The notes under the pieces are model-generated. The model was not told the origin of the DNA. It searched no databases and saw only the letters and a program-made list of their open reading frames with translations. 64,000 nt of DNA from Deroplatys truncata. Taxonomy: Eukaryota; Arthropoda; Insecta; Mantodea; Mantidae. Positions 46,456-57,794 of this stretch are shown here, one piece after another. A program made the position numbers and the translations under genes. Location: assembly GCA_030765065.1 (NCBI GenBank), contig CM060990.1:281135341-281199340 (forward strand). Reading direction: 5' to 3'. The first letter of the stretch is position 1, and each line of letters starts with the position of its first letter.

Positions 46456-47105
46456 ATGGCCAGTGGTGCCCGATGCGATAATTGTGACGTTGTCCTTTAT
46501 ACAAGCCGTGCGGAACTTGTTAGTCAAGTTGTATTTCTGAATGAAAATACAGCGAAATGTTGTGACGGTGCGAATGAATGTTCAAATATTGAGGAATTAC
46601 TTTATGTGACGCACTGAGTGAATTTGTTTATAGGAAAAACACTATTGACATTAAGTTAATAAGGTGTATCCTCAATCATAAGACCAGATTATTTGTGAAT
46701 TAAAAGATAAAGAGTGGATTTTAAATAAACATGTGGAATTATTAGCCACCGTTAAACAGATAAAGGAAAGTAAATTATGCACAGTTAAGAAAATTGAAGT
46801 GCCTACTACACAGCAGCACGAGGTGTGTAAAAACGTTATGGAATCTAAAATAACTTCTGAGGAACCTGTATTATACATTAGAAAGCCACTGGTTCCGAAT
46901 GAAAATATAATTGGCCAATTTGGAAATACAGTATCCAATAGCGATAATGATCAACGTTGTGCTGCGGCAACTTCAGGGGAGCTTTGGTCAAAAGTGGTAT
47001 TTCGGAAGAAAACATCTCGCAGCAGCTGTAGCCAAGAAAGTTGACAATACAGCGAAATTGAAGGATGTGGCTAAAACTATAGAATGCATGCTTACAAACT
47101 AGCAC
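46456..47105 (+). pseudogene. Broken Cys-rich/coiled-coil ORF, possibly a retrotransposon ORF1
   Basis: From ATG 46456 (MASGARCDNCDVVLY) a Cys-x2-Cys start is followed by NENTAKCCDGANEC, with a gap where more ligands would be expected. The frame stops at 46617. A downstream frame (from about 46690) has Lys/Glu-rich helices (IICELKDKEWILNKHVELL, ATVKQIKESKLCTVKKIE) and ends near 47043. The layout of a PHD-like finger plus helical region is found in ORF1 proteins of some insect non-LTR elements. That is a suggestion only. It ends just left of LTR element C. Confidence 0.35.
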
Positions 47106-47162
47106 ATGAAGCCAAGAAAGAAGAGTTGATTTACTTTCTAAAACCCTTTTTCACAATGGTTG

Positions 47163-47383
47163 TGTTGCAGTAGTGCCAGCATTGCAATTCTAGAGAATAA
47201 TTCTATCTTACATTAATACCAATATTAAAAAATAAAAGTGTACTCCTTTGCATATCCATACTCTATGGAGAGACGATCGCAGCTGTTGTTAAGGAGTTGT
47301 TGATTTTAGGAAAATAAATAAACTTTCTGGTTTTCATTTGAAATGGAAAACAGAGACTATATACAAGATATTAGGAGTACAAT
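47163..47383 (+). repeat. 5' LTR of element C
   Basis: 221 bp; pairs with 50907-51128. Confidence 0.88.
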
Positions 47384-47396
47384 AGCGGAAAACAAT

Positions 47397-47414
47397 AAGT
47401 GGTGACCCCAACGT
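47397..47414 (+). other. Primer-binding site, tRNA-Trp type (element C)
   Basis: TGGTGACCCCAACGTGAT is complementary to the 3' end of animal tRNA-Trp with one mismatch, about 13 bases after the LTR end as I place it. Confidence 0.8.
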
Positions 47415-47541
47415 GATCCGTTTTACGAGATAGTAAGTAGTAATATACATTAAAAGTAAAATAAAGGGATAAAAACGCAACGTTGAAACTATATCGCCTT
47501 TTGTGTTTCCATAGATAGGAAATGAAACTAAAGAACGTTAA

Positions 47542-48126
47542 ATGGCAAATAGTAATGCTAAAAGGTTTACAGACCATAAATACGACATTAGTAAAGTGAG
47601 CATAAAAATCTCTCGTATTGGGCAGAAAAACCATCTGGTTCTACCAAGTAGAAGCTCAGTTTGTCATAATCAAAATTACTTGACGAGACAAGGTTCACTT
47701 ATATCATTTCTCAACTATAGCCAAAATATGTTTAAAAAATATGGGATACTAGAACAGAAACTGGAGAAGATAAATATACACAGCAAAGTCACGGCTTCTG
47801 AAAACGTTTAAAGAGAGTGAGGACAAACGAATTAAACGATTGGTAACAGGCATCGAGTTAGGTGCCTACAAGCCTAGCCAGCTGTTAAGAAACATGAGAT
47901 CACTAGCCAGTAAAGAGTCTCTGACAAGGTTCTACGTAACCTGTGGCACAAAAAGCGGAAGATTCGGTCAAAAATATCCTCATATTTAAGTGAGGAATGC
48001 CGCGAGCGTATAGCAGTCATGGCAGACAAACTGCTGAAGATGAACTCTCCTAGTGAGATGTGCAAAACTGAAGATCAAGGTGCAAAGAGTCCTTCGATTG
48101 AAAAATTAGTAACTAAAATTTCTTAA
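47542..48126 (+). pseudogene. gag: gag of element C
   Basis: ATG 47542 (MANSNAKRFTDHKYDISKVS) starts a frame to 47811. It continues shifted with TFKESEDKRIKRLVTGIELG, YKPSQLLRNMRSLAS, and ECRERIAVMADKLLKMNSPS near 48000-48060. The R-x-PSQLLR-MR-LA pattern is characteristic of short Gag proteins in this clade. At least two frameshifts; no zinc knuckle found before the protease. Confidence 0.65.
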
Positions 48127-48417
48127 CTGGAGCAGTGAATCACAGCTATGACGGTAAGCTAATGTTGCAGTAGAAGTAGGAGTCCTTAACGCAAAATTTC
48201 ACACCGGAGCCGCAGTTCCAGTCGAAGCAGATTAAGGCTTTATTCTAATGGCAAGTGTTACTATTACCATGTTAAATCTAGACGGAAATGTATTCCAGAG
48301 AAATATAGGCATTCATGCTCATGGAAAAGTGAGGAAAACTACAATCGAGAGTAGAATTAACGGCGTCTTCGGCTGTCGGTAATAATCATATGAGCCGTTA
48401 GCACCGATTATTTAACC

Positions 48418-48720
48418 GTGGCAGTAAAACAGGTCTGCGGTTTTTCATTAACAGTGGTGCAGACGTGTCAATATTTCCAGCTAGAAAAGGTGATACAATT
48501 GATCCTACATATAAACTTTACACAGAAAATGCAACCTAAATACCAATTTATGGAATTAAAGCCTAATCTTGGATTTTGGATTACGCAGAAGTTTTCAATA
48601 GTTGTTTATTGTAGCTAACATTGACAAATGAAAAATAAGAGCTGACTTCCTGAGTAAATTTAATTTTTGGGTTGATGTTCATAAGAAGCGAATGATTGAT
48701 AGCATAACCAACTTAGCACT
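48418..48720 (+). pseudogene. pol: Protease of element C with altered active site
   Basis: RFFINSGADVSIFPARK matches the retropepsin motif but Asn stands where the catalytic Asp should be. After a shift the closing strand reads IIGADFLSKFNFWVDVHKK (about 48620-48680; first residues inferred across a frame change). Inactive as written. Confidence 0.65.
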
Positions 48721-48769
48721 AAAGGGGAAGTTATGTCTATATCAGACAACTACATTTTAAATAAAACAA

Positions 48770-49480
48770 ACCAAAATATTCATTTACCAATTTGCTTAAA
48801 TACTATCCTGAAATCACAACGCCAACTCTAATGCCAAGTTAAGCTCATTCATAACATCAGATATTACATTACCAAGTCTGTTTTAGGCGCAAAAGAATTG
48901 AAATTATTAGGGCGCTTAATTACAGCAAGTGGATCAAAGCCTGTTCCTGAGAAGATACAGATAATTAAGGACTGCAGGTTGCCTGAGATAGTCAAGAACT
49001 TCAAACTTTTCTTAGGTTAATTAACTTCTATCTTTGCTTTCTTATGAATGCTGGGCAAGTACAATAAATTCTGCATGAATGTTTAAAGGGCGCAAGACCT
49101 AATGCACACCGCAATGCTAACTTCTCCCAACCAGATTTCTCCATAACACATTTTACGGATGCCTCAGATCAAAGCATAGGAGCAGTGTTGCAACAACTGG
49201 AAGATGATGGAAGCCAATCATCTTCTGTTCCAAAAAAAAGTAAGCACAAGCACTACAGTGCTTATGACAAAAATTACTGGCTAGCTATTAAACAACTTCA
49301 ACATTACGTTGAAGGAGAAAGCTTTACAGTTTTACAGGCCACAAACCAATTACATACACATTTCAGCAGAAGAACGAGAAGGTTTCACCACGTCAGTTAC
49401 GACATCTGCAGCACATTTCACAATTCACAACTGACTTAACACATGTAAGTGCTCAACGCAATGTGATAGCTGATACATTA
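48770..49480 (+). pseudogene. pol: RT remnant and RNase H of element C
   Basis: After a linker with SITSDITLPS (about 48850-48880) the sequence jumps straight to the RT thumb, ELKLLGRLITASGSKPVPEK and VKNFKLFLG (48895-49017). The fingers, motif A, and the YxDD palm of several hundred bases are absent. RNase H is recognisable: TDASDQSIGAVLQQLEDDG (about 49153-49210), then HKHYSAYDKNYWLAIKQLQH. Stops remain between the blocks. Confidence 0.75.
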
Positions 49481-49669
49481 TGAAGGCTGGACGAGATTAA
49501 TGTACTGAATTACGTAGATATTGCGAAATGTCAAGAGAGTGACAGGAATTCACGAGTTGCGCCAGCATAAAACCTCTTTATAGATTGAACAATATCAACT
49601 AGGAACAAAAGATTCGTTCTTGGATGGTGACATTTTCACTCACAATATTTGACCTTTTATTCCTAAGTC

Positions 49670-50667
49670 ATTTTGAATGAAGATTTTTCAATATTTTCAT
49701 AACCTGGCGCAACCAGGAGTTAAAAGCGCAGTTGAGCACATTACTTCCAAATTCATACGGCCAGAAATGAAAAAAGACACTCACAAACGACCCAAGCTTG
49801 CATTAATTGTCAGCTAAACAAAGTGACAAGACATAGAAAGTCACAACTCGGGGAGTTCAAGCAATCAGCGTAGTGCATATTCAAATGAATGGACCATTAG
49901 CATCTTCAGAGGGCAATGTGTACTGCCTTCCCTTCATTGATCGTTTCAGTGGCTGTATGGAAGTTGTACCTTTGTGCAATATTGCAGCTCAAACAGTGGC
50001 ACGAGCTTTTTACGATAACAGGATCACTCTATTTGGAATACCTCTTTCAGTTGTTACTGACCAAGGAAAACTGTTTGAACAAGATTTATTTAGAAACTTG
50101 CCGACGCTCTGTGGCGCAAAAGTTCAACATACTATTCCTTAACACCCGCAGTCAAACGGGAAAATGAAGCGGTTACACAGAACACTTAAAACAGTAATCA
50201 GAGCGCACAAGAATAACAAATGGACCGAGAGTTTACCAACAGTTCTATTAGGATTACGGGCAGCCGTTCGGGAGGATTATTCGGTTACTGAAATTATACA
50301 GTGAACAGCGATTGTGCTTCCTGGGGAATTCTTTGCAAGATCGGATATAAATCCAGACATGTTTGTATCACAGCTTCGAAATAATATTAGACAGTTGAAG
50401 AATACCACAATTCTGAAAGATCCACCACACGTGTTCCTCAGAAAGGACAGGGTCAAAATGGCTCTAGAGGCTCCATATGAGGGACCATATTTTGTAGTGA
50501 AGAGACAAGACAAATATTTTATAGTAAGTGTAAAAGGAAAAAAAATTAACAGCTCTGTATACAGACTGAAGCCTGCGTATCTCTTAGCATATGGAGGGAC
50601 ACCACCTACAAAGATTACGCCTATACCTGATCAGCTGGGCACTGGCCTGAGTGACATTATGGAATAG
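49670..50667 (+). pseudogene. pol: Integrase of element C
   Basis: The zinc domain is damaged (FHNLAQPGVKS, with Gln for the second His). The catalytic core is partly preserved: CLPFIDRFSGCMEVVPLCNI, VVTDQGKLFEQDLF (second Asp) and HPQSNGKMKRLHRTLK, where Lys sits at the position of the usual catalytic Glu (stop just before). The C-terminal part from 50314 is a clean frame: PGEFFARSDINPDMF, HVFLRKDRVKMALEAPYEGP and SSVYRLKPAYL, ending TAG 50665. Confidence 0.78.
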
Positions 50668-50906
50668 CAAGGAACCAAACAGATAAAAACTACACGGAGA
50701 AGCAGAGTGGTAACGTTTCCTGACAGATAAGTTTACTATGAACATTGCAGTTATAAATAATCTTGATAAGATTGTGTTGAATAAGTTAAAATTGTTATTG
50801 TAGTTTCATTGCATTGTAAAGGTATTTCATATTGTGATTGTATGATTTTAACTCAATTTTTATTATATGTATATTTAAGCGTAACTTGTTACTATCAGGG
50901 GAGTAA

Positions 50907-51128
50907 TGTGGCAGAAGTGCCAGCACTGAAATTATAGAGATAGGTACTTCTATCTTACATTAATAGCATATTAAGAAATAAAATATGTACTCCTTCGCAA
51001 AACAATACTCTATGGAGAAATGATCGCAGGTGCTGTTTAGAAGTTGTTGATTTTAAGAAAATAAATAGGGTTTCTACTTTTCATCTTAAATGGAAAACTT
51101 GTTTGTCACAAGATATTAAGAATATAAT
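50907..51128 (+). repeat. 3' LTR of element C
   Basis: 222 bp, preceded by a purine-rich CAGGGGAGTAA that may be the polypurine tract. Its last base is one nucleotide from the first base of element D. Confidence 0.88.
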
Positions 51129-51129
51129 C

Positions 51130-51937
51130 TGTAACGATTCTTCGTTACGCTGCCAATCATATTGCCAAAGAGAGTACTCGTGGTCAAAGAGTACGGAGCA
51201 TTATAAGTTGGCAATGCGCTGTTCGAACCTTCGCAGTGAGAGGGTGAAGAGTGCTTACGTGGCAACTCACATGTGAACAAAGAGAGGAAGTGAAGGTCCA
51301 GGAATGGTACAATGAGTTACCTGCCAGCAGTAGCACCATACGCATTGCAAAGAAATGCAACTCCAATAGTAACAGCACATGGCGTAGTACTTTAACATAG
51401 ACTTCTACAAATGTAACTTCAGGATTTTACATTTCAGCATAGCCACCGTTATAAGAACTGGTTCATATTCTTCCATGAAGTTGAGTTTACTGGACAACAG
51501 CTAATACGATTCATGGTCTACAAGAATTCGTCGTAGAATGATCGAACACCGAGGGAACGCTTCAATGCCTCGTAACTTCAGGGGTGAATGCAGCACCTCG
51601 AACCAGAGGTCGCATGGGACAAGTCCATCTGTCAGCATAAAACTACAGCGTCGGCAGTCGCAGCCATAATAAATGGGTGAGATCTGTCCTAATTCTATCA
51701 TTTCTGGGCATATCATTTTTGCGAAGTTATGGAAATTGAAATGTTTAAATTCAGGGGTAGATATTATTATTAAGAGATAGTCAAGCAGCAAACTGTAAAT
51801 CTATAGTGCGAATGTTCATTGTAGCGTGGCATTAATTTAAAGTCATCTTTAGTGTAGCATATGTATTGTGAATGAAGTGCAAGAAGGTTAAATAATTGAA
51901 AGCCTGAATTCTAAGGTGCAAATAGAAAAACCTTACG
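51130..51937 (+). repeat. 5' LTR of element D
   Basis: 808 bp; pairs with 55703-56529. Begins one base after element C. Confidence 0.87.
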
Positions 51938-51991
51938 TATAAGACAAATACTTCTGTTACTAAGGTCCGATATTTATCTTTAGCTGAGAAA

Positions 51992-52267
51992 ATGGAATCA
52001 GCTAGTAGTAGCTCCCTAACTTCTGCAGTGATCAAGGGTAGCAAAGCTTATCGGCAATCGAGTCGAAAGGAATGTTATTTATGTGCAAATCCTGGACATT
52101 TAAAGAAACAATGTTTTAGTAGACTAGCATTGCAAGAAGTTAGAGCGAAATTACATTTAAAATCTAAACCACTACTACGACATAAGGAGTCGCGTTGCCC
52201 TAGTTTTGGGAACACTCTTAATCAAAACTTTTATTGGGCGAAAGCTCCAGAGCATTACCATGTTTAG
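51992..52267 (+). pseudogene. gag: Gag zinc-knuckle end of element D
   Basis: The ATG frame MESASSSSLTSAVIKGSKAY contains a perfect CCHC knuckle, CYLCANPGHLKKQC (Cys-x2-Cys-x4-His-x4-Cys), near residues 26-39. It ends at 52267. The capsid region that should precede it is missing. Confidence 0.75.
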
Positions 52268-52724
52268 GTGCTCAGTTGGGTGCTTTGAGATTATCCGCAT
52301 TACGCGTTTCGGTTAGTGTCGTCAGTTAGTTGATGCTACTTTAGTTTAATTTTTGAAACTTAAGTTACAGGCGTGTAGGGTTGATTTTATTACTAAATGG
52401 GGAATCTTTCCAGTGTATGCGACGTGCTAAGTTACCCATTAAGATTGGAAATTCTCGATAAGATTTTCCATGTTACGTAACGCCAAGGATACCAGTTACT
52501 TTACTCTTGGGATTAGATTTTTTATACAATAGGTTTGGTGTTGGATATACCTAATAGGATGTTATGGTTTAATTTTACACCTTTACAAAATTTGCGGTTG
52601 AATTCTTTCGTATGTACAGGGTAAAACATCGTTGTTAGTTAGTACTAGTTTGCCCAATACTTCGCATTGTTTGCCTTCTGAAGTGTGGGAGTTGAGCCAT
52701 TAAATAGCTTACAGCAGAAAAAAA

Positions 52725-53590
52725 GTGCGAGAAGTATTTAAACAATCTGCAGATGTACTTACACCCAATTTGGGTTCTACTAATATTGTTAAATATCAGA
52801 TTCAGCTTGAGGATCCAAAACTAGTAAGGTTACCGCCTTATCGATTGCCCGCTCCGAAGCTTTCTGTGCTGCGGGCTAAAATACTCGCAGTTGATATGTT
52901 GGTTGAAGGCATAATCAGATTGTCGGATTCCAAATATTCTAGTCCGGCATTTTTGATCGACAAATCAGGAGGTGATGCAAGAGTAGTAGTGGACTATCTA
53001 CAGCTGAAGGTCGCATAAAAATTAATGCTGTACCATTGTCCCGTTTACACCAGAACTTTCATTGGTTTGCGAAGGCTAAATATTTTACGACATTTGATCT
53101 TAATAGTACTTACTATAAATTCCATTGACTCAAGATTCAAAACTTTATACAGCTTTTGCTACTGATTTTAACTTATATGAATTTAATCGCCTGCCTTTTG
53201 GTTTGGCGTTGGGAGCTCAGATATTAGGTCAACTCTTGGACAGGATCTTTGGAGATGTTAAATTCCATATTTATATAATTATTTGGATGACGTGTGTGTT
53301 TATTAAAGCACTTTTGAGCAACACATACGGCATGCTACTGAGGTTCTGAAGTGCCTAAGGGAAGCCAGATTGACGGTGAATCCGGGGAAGCTCAAAATTG
53401 CAACCGTTTCTCTACGATTTTTAGGTCATATAATCTCCCCAAATGGAGTTGAAATTGATCCCGATCCAACAAAGCGTATTTGTGAATTTCCGGTTCCCAA
53501 AACGGTAAAGAAAGTAGCACGTTTTGTTGAATTGTTACAGTATTTGGTAAATATATTCCGCACTATGCTGAGTTGGTATCTTCTTTAAAT
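52725..53590 (+). pseudogene. pol: Reverse transcriptase of element D
   Basis: The first frame covers the fingers: PYRLPAPKLSVLRAKILAVD, LSDSKYSSPAFLIDKSGGD, RVVVDYLQL. After shifts the palm reads YFTTFDLNSTYYKF (motif A, Asp kept), FNRLPFGLALGAQIL, and YLDDVCVY (catalytic box, about 53275-53300, in a different frame from its neighbours). The thumb is LRFLGHIISPNGVEIDPDP (53370-53588). Catalytic residues survive; at least four frame breaks. Confidence 0.8.
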
Positions 53591-53619
53591 GTTTTGAGAT
53601 GAGAGAATGTTAAGTTTCG

Positions 53620-54280
53620 TTGGGGCTTGGAGGAACACGAGTCCTTTGAGAAACTTAAACAGGCATTGATCTCGCCGCCAGTGTTAGCTATCCCTGATTT
53701 TTCTTTGCCATTCGTATTGCAAATGGGTGCTAGCAGGGGGGCAATTTCGGGGGTACTACTACGGCAGTATCCTGGCGGACGTAAAGTGATAGTCTATGCA
53801 TCAAAATGCTGCTTAAACAAGAATAAAGTTATTCCATTTATGAACTTGAGGCATTAGCGGTATTGTATGGGATTGATAAATTTCGTTTTTACCTTGAACA
53901 TAAAAATATTTTATTAGAAATGGATAATCCGGACTTAATGTGGGTATTATAAAAATCGACGTTCGGGGTGATTGCCTACGTGGGCATTGAAGATCTCAGG
54001 CTTTAAATTTCGTGTTCAGCATATACGAGGCGATATTAATTGTATATCAAATGCTCTTTTGCGCACGTATGCAGAAGATGAGAGCAATACTGAATCAGCT
54101 AGTACAGTATTACCGCCGGAGTTGGGAGTGCTGAAATTATGTCCATTGGCATACGAAGATCTATCAATACATCAAAAGCAAGACTCAGAACTACAACCCA
54201 TAATCCAAGAGCTTGTGAAGGACAACTTGCGTGGTGAATACAAATTACAAAGAGAGTCCTTTGTTGTAACGATATGAATA
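53620..54280 (+). pseudogene. pol: RNase H of element D
   Basis: ALISPPVLAIPDFSLPFVLQ and GAISGVLLRQYPGGRKVIVY mark the domain start; the first catalytic Asp, expected after VLQ, appears as Met-Gly-Ala in place of the usual Thr-Asp-Ala. The distal part reads ISGFKFRVQHIRGDINCISN. Stops near 53857 and 53950. Confidence 0.7.
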
Positions 54281-54439
54281 AAGCATTTAAGGTTGTAGTC
54301 TCTAAGGGCTTAATCCCATTGATATTTCAATTTTATCAACAAGTTCCTTTGGGGCACACCTAGGGGTATATAAAACTAGACACAATATAGGAAAAGATTT
54401 ATTTGGTGTGGAATGGACGCAGATATACGTACGCGTATT

Positions 54440-55335
54440 AAGGTTTGTGAACTTTGAAAGCTAAGCAAACCAGACCAACAGAATGTGGTAAGATGGTTAG
54501 TTTCTCAGATTGCAGAGAAACCCACACGGAAATGGTTCCTGGATTATATAGGCCGCTTTGGCATACTCGGGAGATAAATAGGTTTATTCTGGTGATAGTG
54601 ATTCCTTTACCTAATACGTCTGGCTTCACGCCACACGGGAGGCAAACATTGTTGCGATGTTAAAGGTGTTAAAAGGAACAACTGTATGTTTTGGAGTACC
54701 TCAGACTATATGACAGACAATGCTAGTTACTTTACATCTCATACTTTTAGGACCTTTTGTTTCCAAGCAGGAATTACTCATGTTACGACCATTCCTTATT
54801 ACCCTAAGCCTTCTTTGACTGAACGGGTAAACAGAAACCTGAAGCCGTCCTTAATCGCGTATCATTCAAATGATCATTCGCGTTGGGATACAAACCTTCC
54901 TGGTTACAATATGCATTCAATTCGTCGCAGCATAAAACTCATGGGGAATGTCTATTTAATATTATGTTTTCGTTTCCACCACATTCGCTCTTGGCAAATA
55001 TTTAGCGTTTAAATGGCATGTTGCCGGAGAAGGAGCATGACGCAAATATAAAAACGTTGTGGATGAGGGTGCACAACAATTTAGTAAGAGTTCGAGTTAA
55101 ACATGGGAAATATTATAATAAGCATAGGGAGCAATAAAAATTTAAAATTGGAGATAAGGTATATCTGAGAAATTATCGGTTAAGCAAGGCTAACCATAAA
55201 TTCACGGCCGACCTGGAATTCAGGCATCATGGTCCATTTACGTTAGTTAAGTTTCTTTCACCTGTTTCTGTCGAACTCATAGCCAATGATGGAAAGAGGG
55301 CATTAAGAGCTCATGTATCTAAATTAAAATCTTGA
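54440..55335 (+). pseudogene. pol: Integrase of element D
   Basis: First-Asp region WFLDYIGRFGILGR (about 54530-54570). Second-Asp region TDNASYFTSHTFRTFCFQAG (about 54710-54770). Glu region PYYPKPSLTERVNRNLKPSL. A late segment near 55140-55335 (KIGDKVYLRNYRLSKANHK, then HHGPFTLVKFLSPVSVELI) gives the C-terminal domain. Several breaks. Confidence 0.75.
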
Positions 55336-55702
55336 GCTTTTAAATCTACGCCATGATGTATTACGTACATTTTAATGTGTAATTTATGTGTTATTTAATG
55401 TGCATTTTATTACTCATCTGTGTGGGGGGATTTGCAGTCTTCTGGTTGATATTATGAAACCTTAAACCTAAGGTATAAGGGGTTAATATTTTAAATGAGA
55501 ATAGAGAGGTGAAATCCTGGAAAGAAGTGGACTGGCAGTATGACCAATTTTTCATCTGGTGATAATTGAGCTGTTTGATGGAAAAGAGATCGCAACTATC
55601 ATTAAAATAAGCATCCAAATTCTATATCTCGAAGGATGGATCATCAGAAAATCTCCAAGTTAAGCCTTTAGAAACCAGAAGTTGAGATATGGGGCAAGAG
55701 TC

Positions 55703-56529
55703 TATAACGATACTTCGTTACGCTCCCAGCCATATTGCCAAAGAGAGTACTCGTGGTCAAAGAGTACGGTGCATTATAGGTTGGCAATGCTCTGTACTTG
55801 AAACTTCGCGGTGAGGGGAAAGCGAGCGAGAGGAGGAAAAATGCTTATGTGACAGCTCACATGTGGACAAGGAGAGGAAATCAAGGTCCAGGCATGGTAC
55901 AGTGAGTTGCCTGCCAACAGTAGCACCGTACGCACTACAAAGAAATGCCATCCAATATTAACAACATATGGCGTAGTACTTTAACATAGACTTCTACAAA
56001 TGTAACATCAGGGTTTTACACTTCAGCATAGCCGCCGTTATAAGAACTGGTTCATATTCTTCCATGAATTTGAAGAACTATTTAGTGTACAACAGCTAAT
56101 GCGATACATGGTCTACAATAATTCATCGTAGAATCCATCGGGCACTGAGTAAACAGTGCAAGGCCTGGTAGTTTCATGGGTGAATGCAGCACCTCGAATG
56201 AGAGGTCATATGTCACGAGCCGTCTGTTCAGCATAAAACTACAGCGTCGGGAGTCGCAGCCATAATAAACGGGTGAGATCTGTCATAATTATGTCATTTC
56301 TGGGCATATCGTTTTGACAATGTTATGGAAATGGAAGTGTTTAAATTCAGGGGCAAAATTCTTAACGGACAGTCGAGCAGCAACCTGTAAATCTACAGTG
56401 TGGATGTTCGTTGTAGTGTGATATTCATTTAAAGTCATCTTTAGTGAAGCATGAGTATTGTGAATTAAGTGCAAGACGGTTAAATAATTGAAAGCATTAG
56501 TTCTGAAGTGCGAATAGTAAAACCTTACA
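55703..56529 (+). repeat. 3' LTR of element D
   Basis: 827 bp, preceded by a purine-rich GATATGGGGCAAGAG that may be the polypurine tract. First bases TATAACG instead of TGTAACG. Confidence 0.87.
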
Positions 56530-56931
56530 TTCAAGGAAATTCGGGCAGTGTTGAATGCAGAAATAAGTTAATACCCACGAATGAACTTTATATGAATCAG
56601 CACATATTACGGTTATAATTATTGAATTAATCGGAATCCTATTTCTTGATGTTATTGAATTACAGCAATTTGCTCATTGTTAAAAATCGGTGAAGAAGGT
56701 TGCGCAAAGGCAGAAATGCATGCGACTATATTAATCTATGTTAGTTGGAAATTTAAAATATATTTTACAAAATTGTTACTAACTTTGTGCAATGCTCATT
56801 ATACCTACTCCTCTTAACTGCCATGTGTAGAATTTACTATAAAGATCATAATAAAAATAAAAGCTTCGAAAGTGAAAGTAAAAGATGGTACAGCATGCTA
56901 AAGTATGGAGTAGTCCTGATGGGTAAGTTGA
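56530..56931. other. Non-coding
   Basis: No feature recognised between element D and the TIR element. Confidence 0.4.
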
Positions 56932-57405
56932 TTTTAGGTGGTCTTCAACAGTGATGGAAGTGATGTGTTATATGTCCTACAGATGTCAGTCATTCTCTAG
57001 CTCTAACGCAATGCTGGCAACATTTGAATAACTAATGCCGCGAAAGCCGGTAAGATACTCAGCCTCAAGGCGTAGCTGAGGGATTGAGGACCCTTAACCT
57101 CAAAGCGTAGCCGAGGGATCTGCGCGTCTAAAACTCGAATGATTCACGTTTGCAGAAATTCCTTATTTCGCGGATTTCACTTATTGAGGTTGGTACTTCC
57201 CATTCAGTGTCTGTTTTAGCGGGAAGATGGCTAAGTTTGCTGTGTTCATATCGCAATTTTCCTATAAAAGTTAAACGCCTAAAACGGGCGGACACGTGGG
57301 CACCAGGTATTGACGAGATCACATCTACTTATAAACTCACTCTTAAGGTAATTTACCCCATTCCTTCTTGCTTTTTTCAGCGCTTTCAATGAAGACCACC
57401 TAAAA
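56932..57405. mobile_element. Short element with perfect 16-bp terminal inverted repeats
   Basis: TTTTAGGTGGTCTTCA (56932-56947) is exactly inverted at 57390-57405. The 474-bp interior has no coding sense. It contains a local duplication of CTCAA(G/A)GCGTAGC(T/C)GAGGGAT near 57061 and 57099. The target duplication is unclear because the flanks are themselves T/A runs. Probably a MITE. Confidence 0.6.
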
Positions 57406-57794
57406 GCAAAATAGCAATGATAAATTATAGTAGTTGAAAGGGTCAGCACATTTCTAAGCTAAAGCAAATTTAACGTGACGTGGTTGTTTAAGATTTCATT
57501 AGTGGACTATGTAACGGTTCACTTTACAGTAGTATGTAAGTAATACATTACAGATGTGCTTAGAAAGCCACTGTTTCAAATTGGAGCAGAAAGCAACGAC
57601 AGTGGATTGTGAAAAATTAAATTCCAGACTACCTGAAAATACTCATCCTTTAGGATTCATATCTCGGAAGATCTTGGTATTGCTACGGATCCGCTTATTT
57701 GGCCAACCAACGCATCTGTTAGTTTTTTTCATATTCGACAGAAACCAAACAACGGTTAAAATCTGAGGATGTTGAATCATACTCCCTTAAAACT
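57406..57794. other. Non-coding
   Basis: No feature recognised. Confidence 0.35.

Larger units (their letters stand above)
47163..51128 (+). mobile_element. LTR retrotransposon C, CsRn1/Kabuki-like, internally deleted
   Basis: Short LTRs (47163-47383 and 50907-51128) starting TGT(T/G)GCAG, with a tRNA-Trp-type PBS at 47397. Order is gag, protease, RNase H, integrase; nearly all of the reverse-transcriptase palm is missing. tRNA-Trp priming plus the motif styles TASGSKPVPEK, PGEFF and FVVKRQDKYF fit the CsRn1/Kabuki clade (known trait of that clade; assignment inferred). LTRs about 85% identical by eye. No matching target duplication found; the right end abuts element D. Confidence 0.88.
51130..56529 (+). 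mobile_element. LTR retrotransposon D, Ty3/Gypsy, decayed
   Basis: LTRs 51130-51937 and 55703-56529 (start TGTAACG / TATAACG, end ACCTTAC(G/A)), similar throughout by eye (mid-to-upper 80s percent). Order is zinc knuckle, protease region, RT, RNase H, integrase. No PBS is visible after the 5' LTR, and only the CCHC end of gag is present, about 130 bp after the LTR. A deletion has therefore removed the PBS and most of gag. Target duplications do not match (left side is element C's LTR end). Confidence 0.88.
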
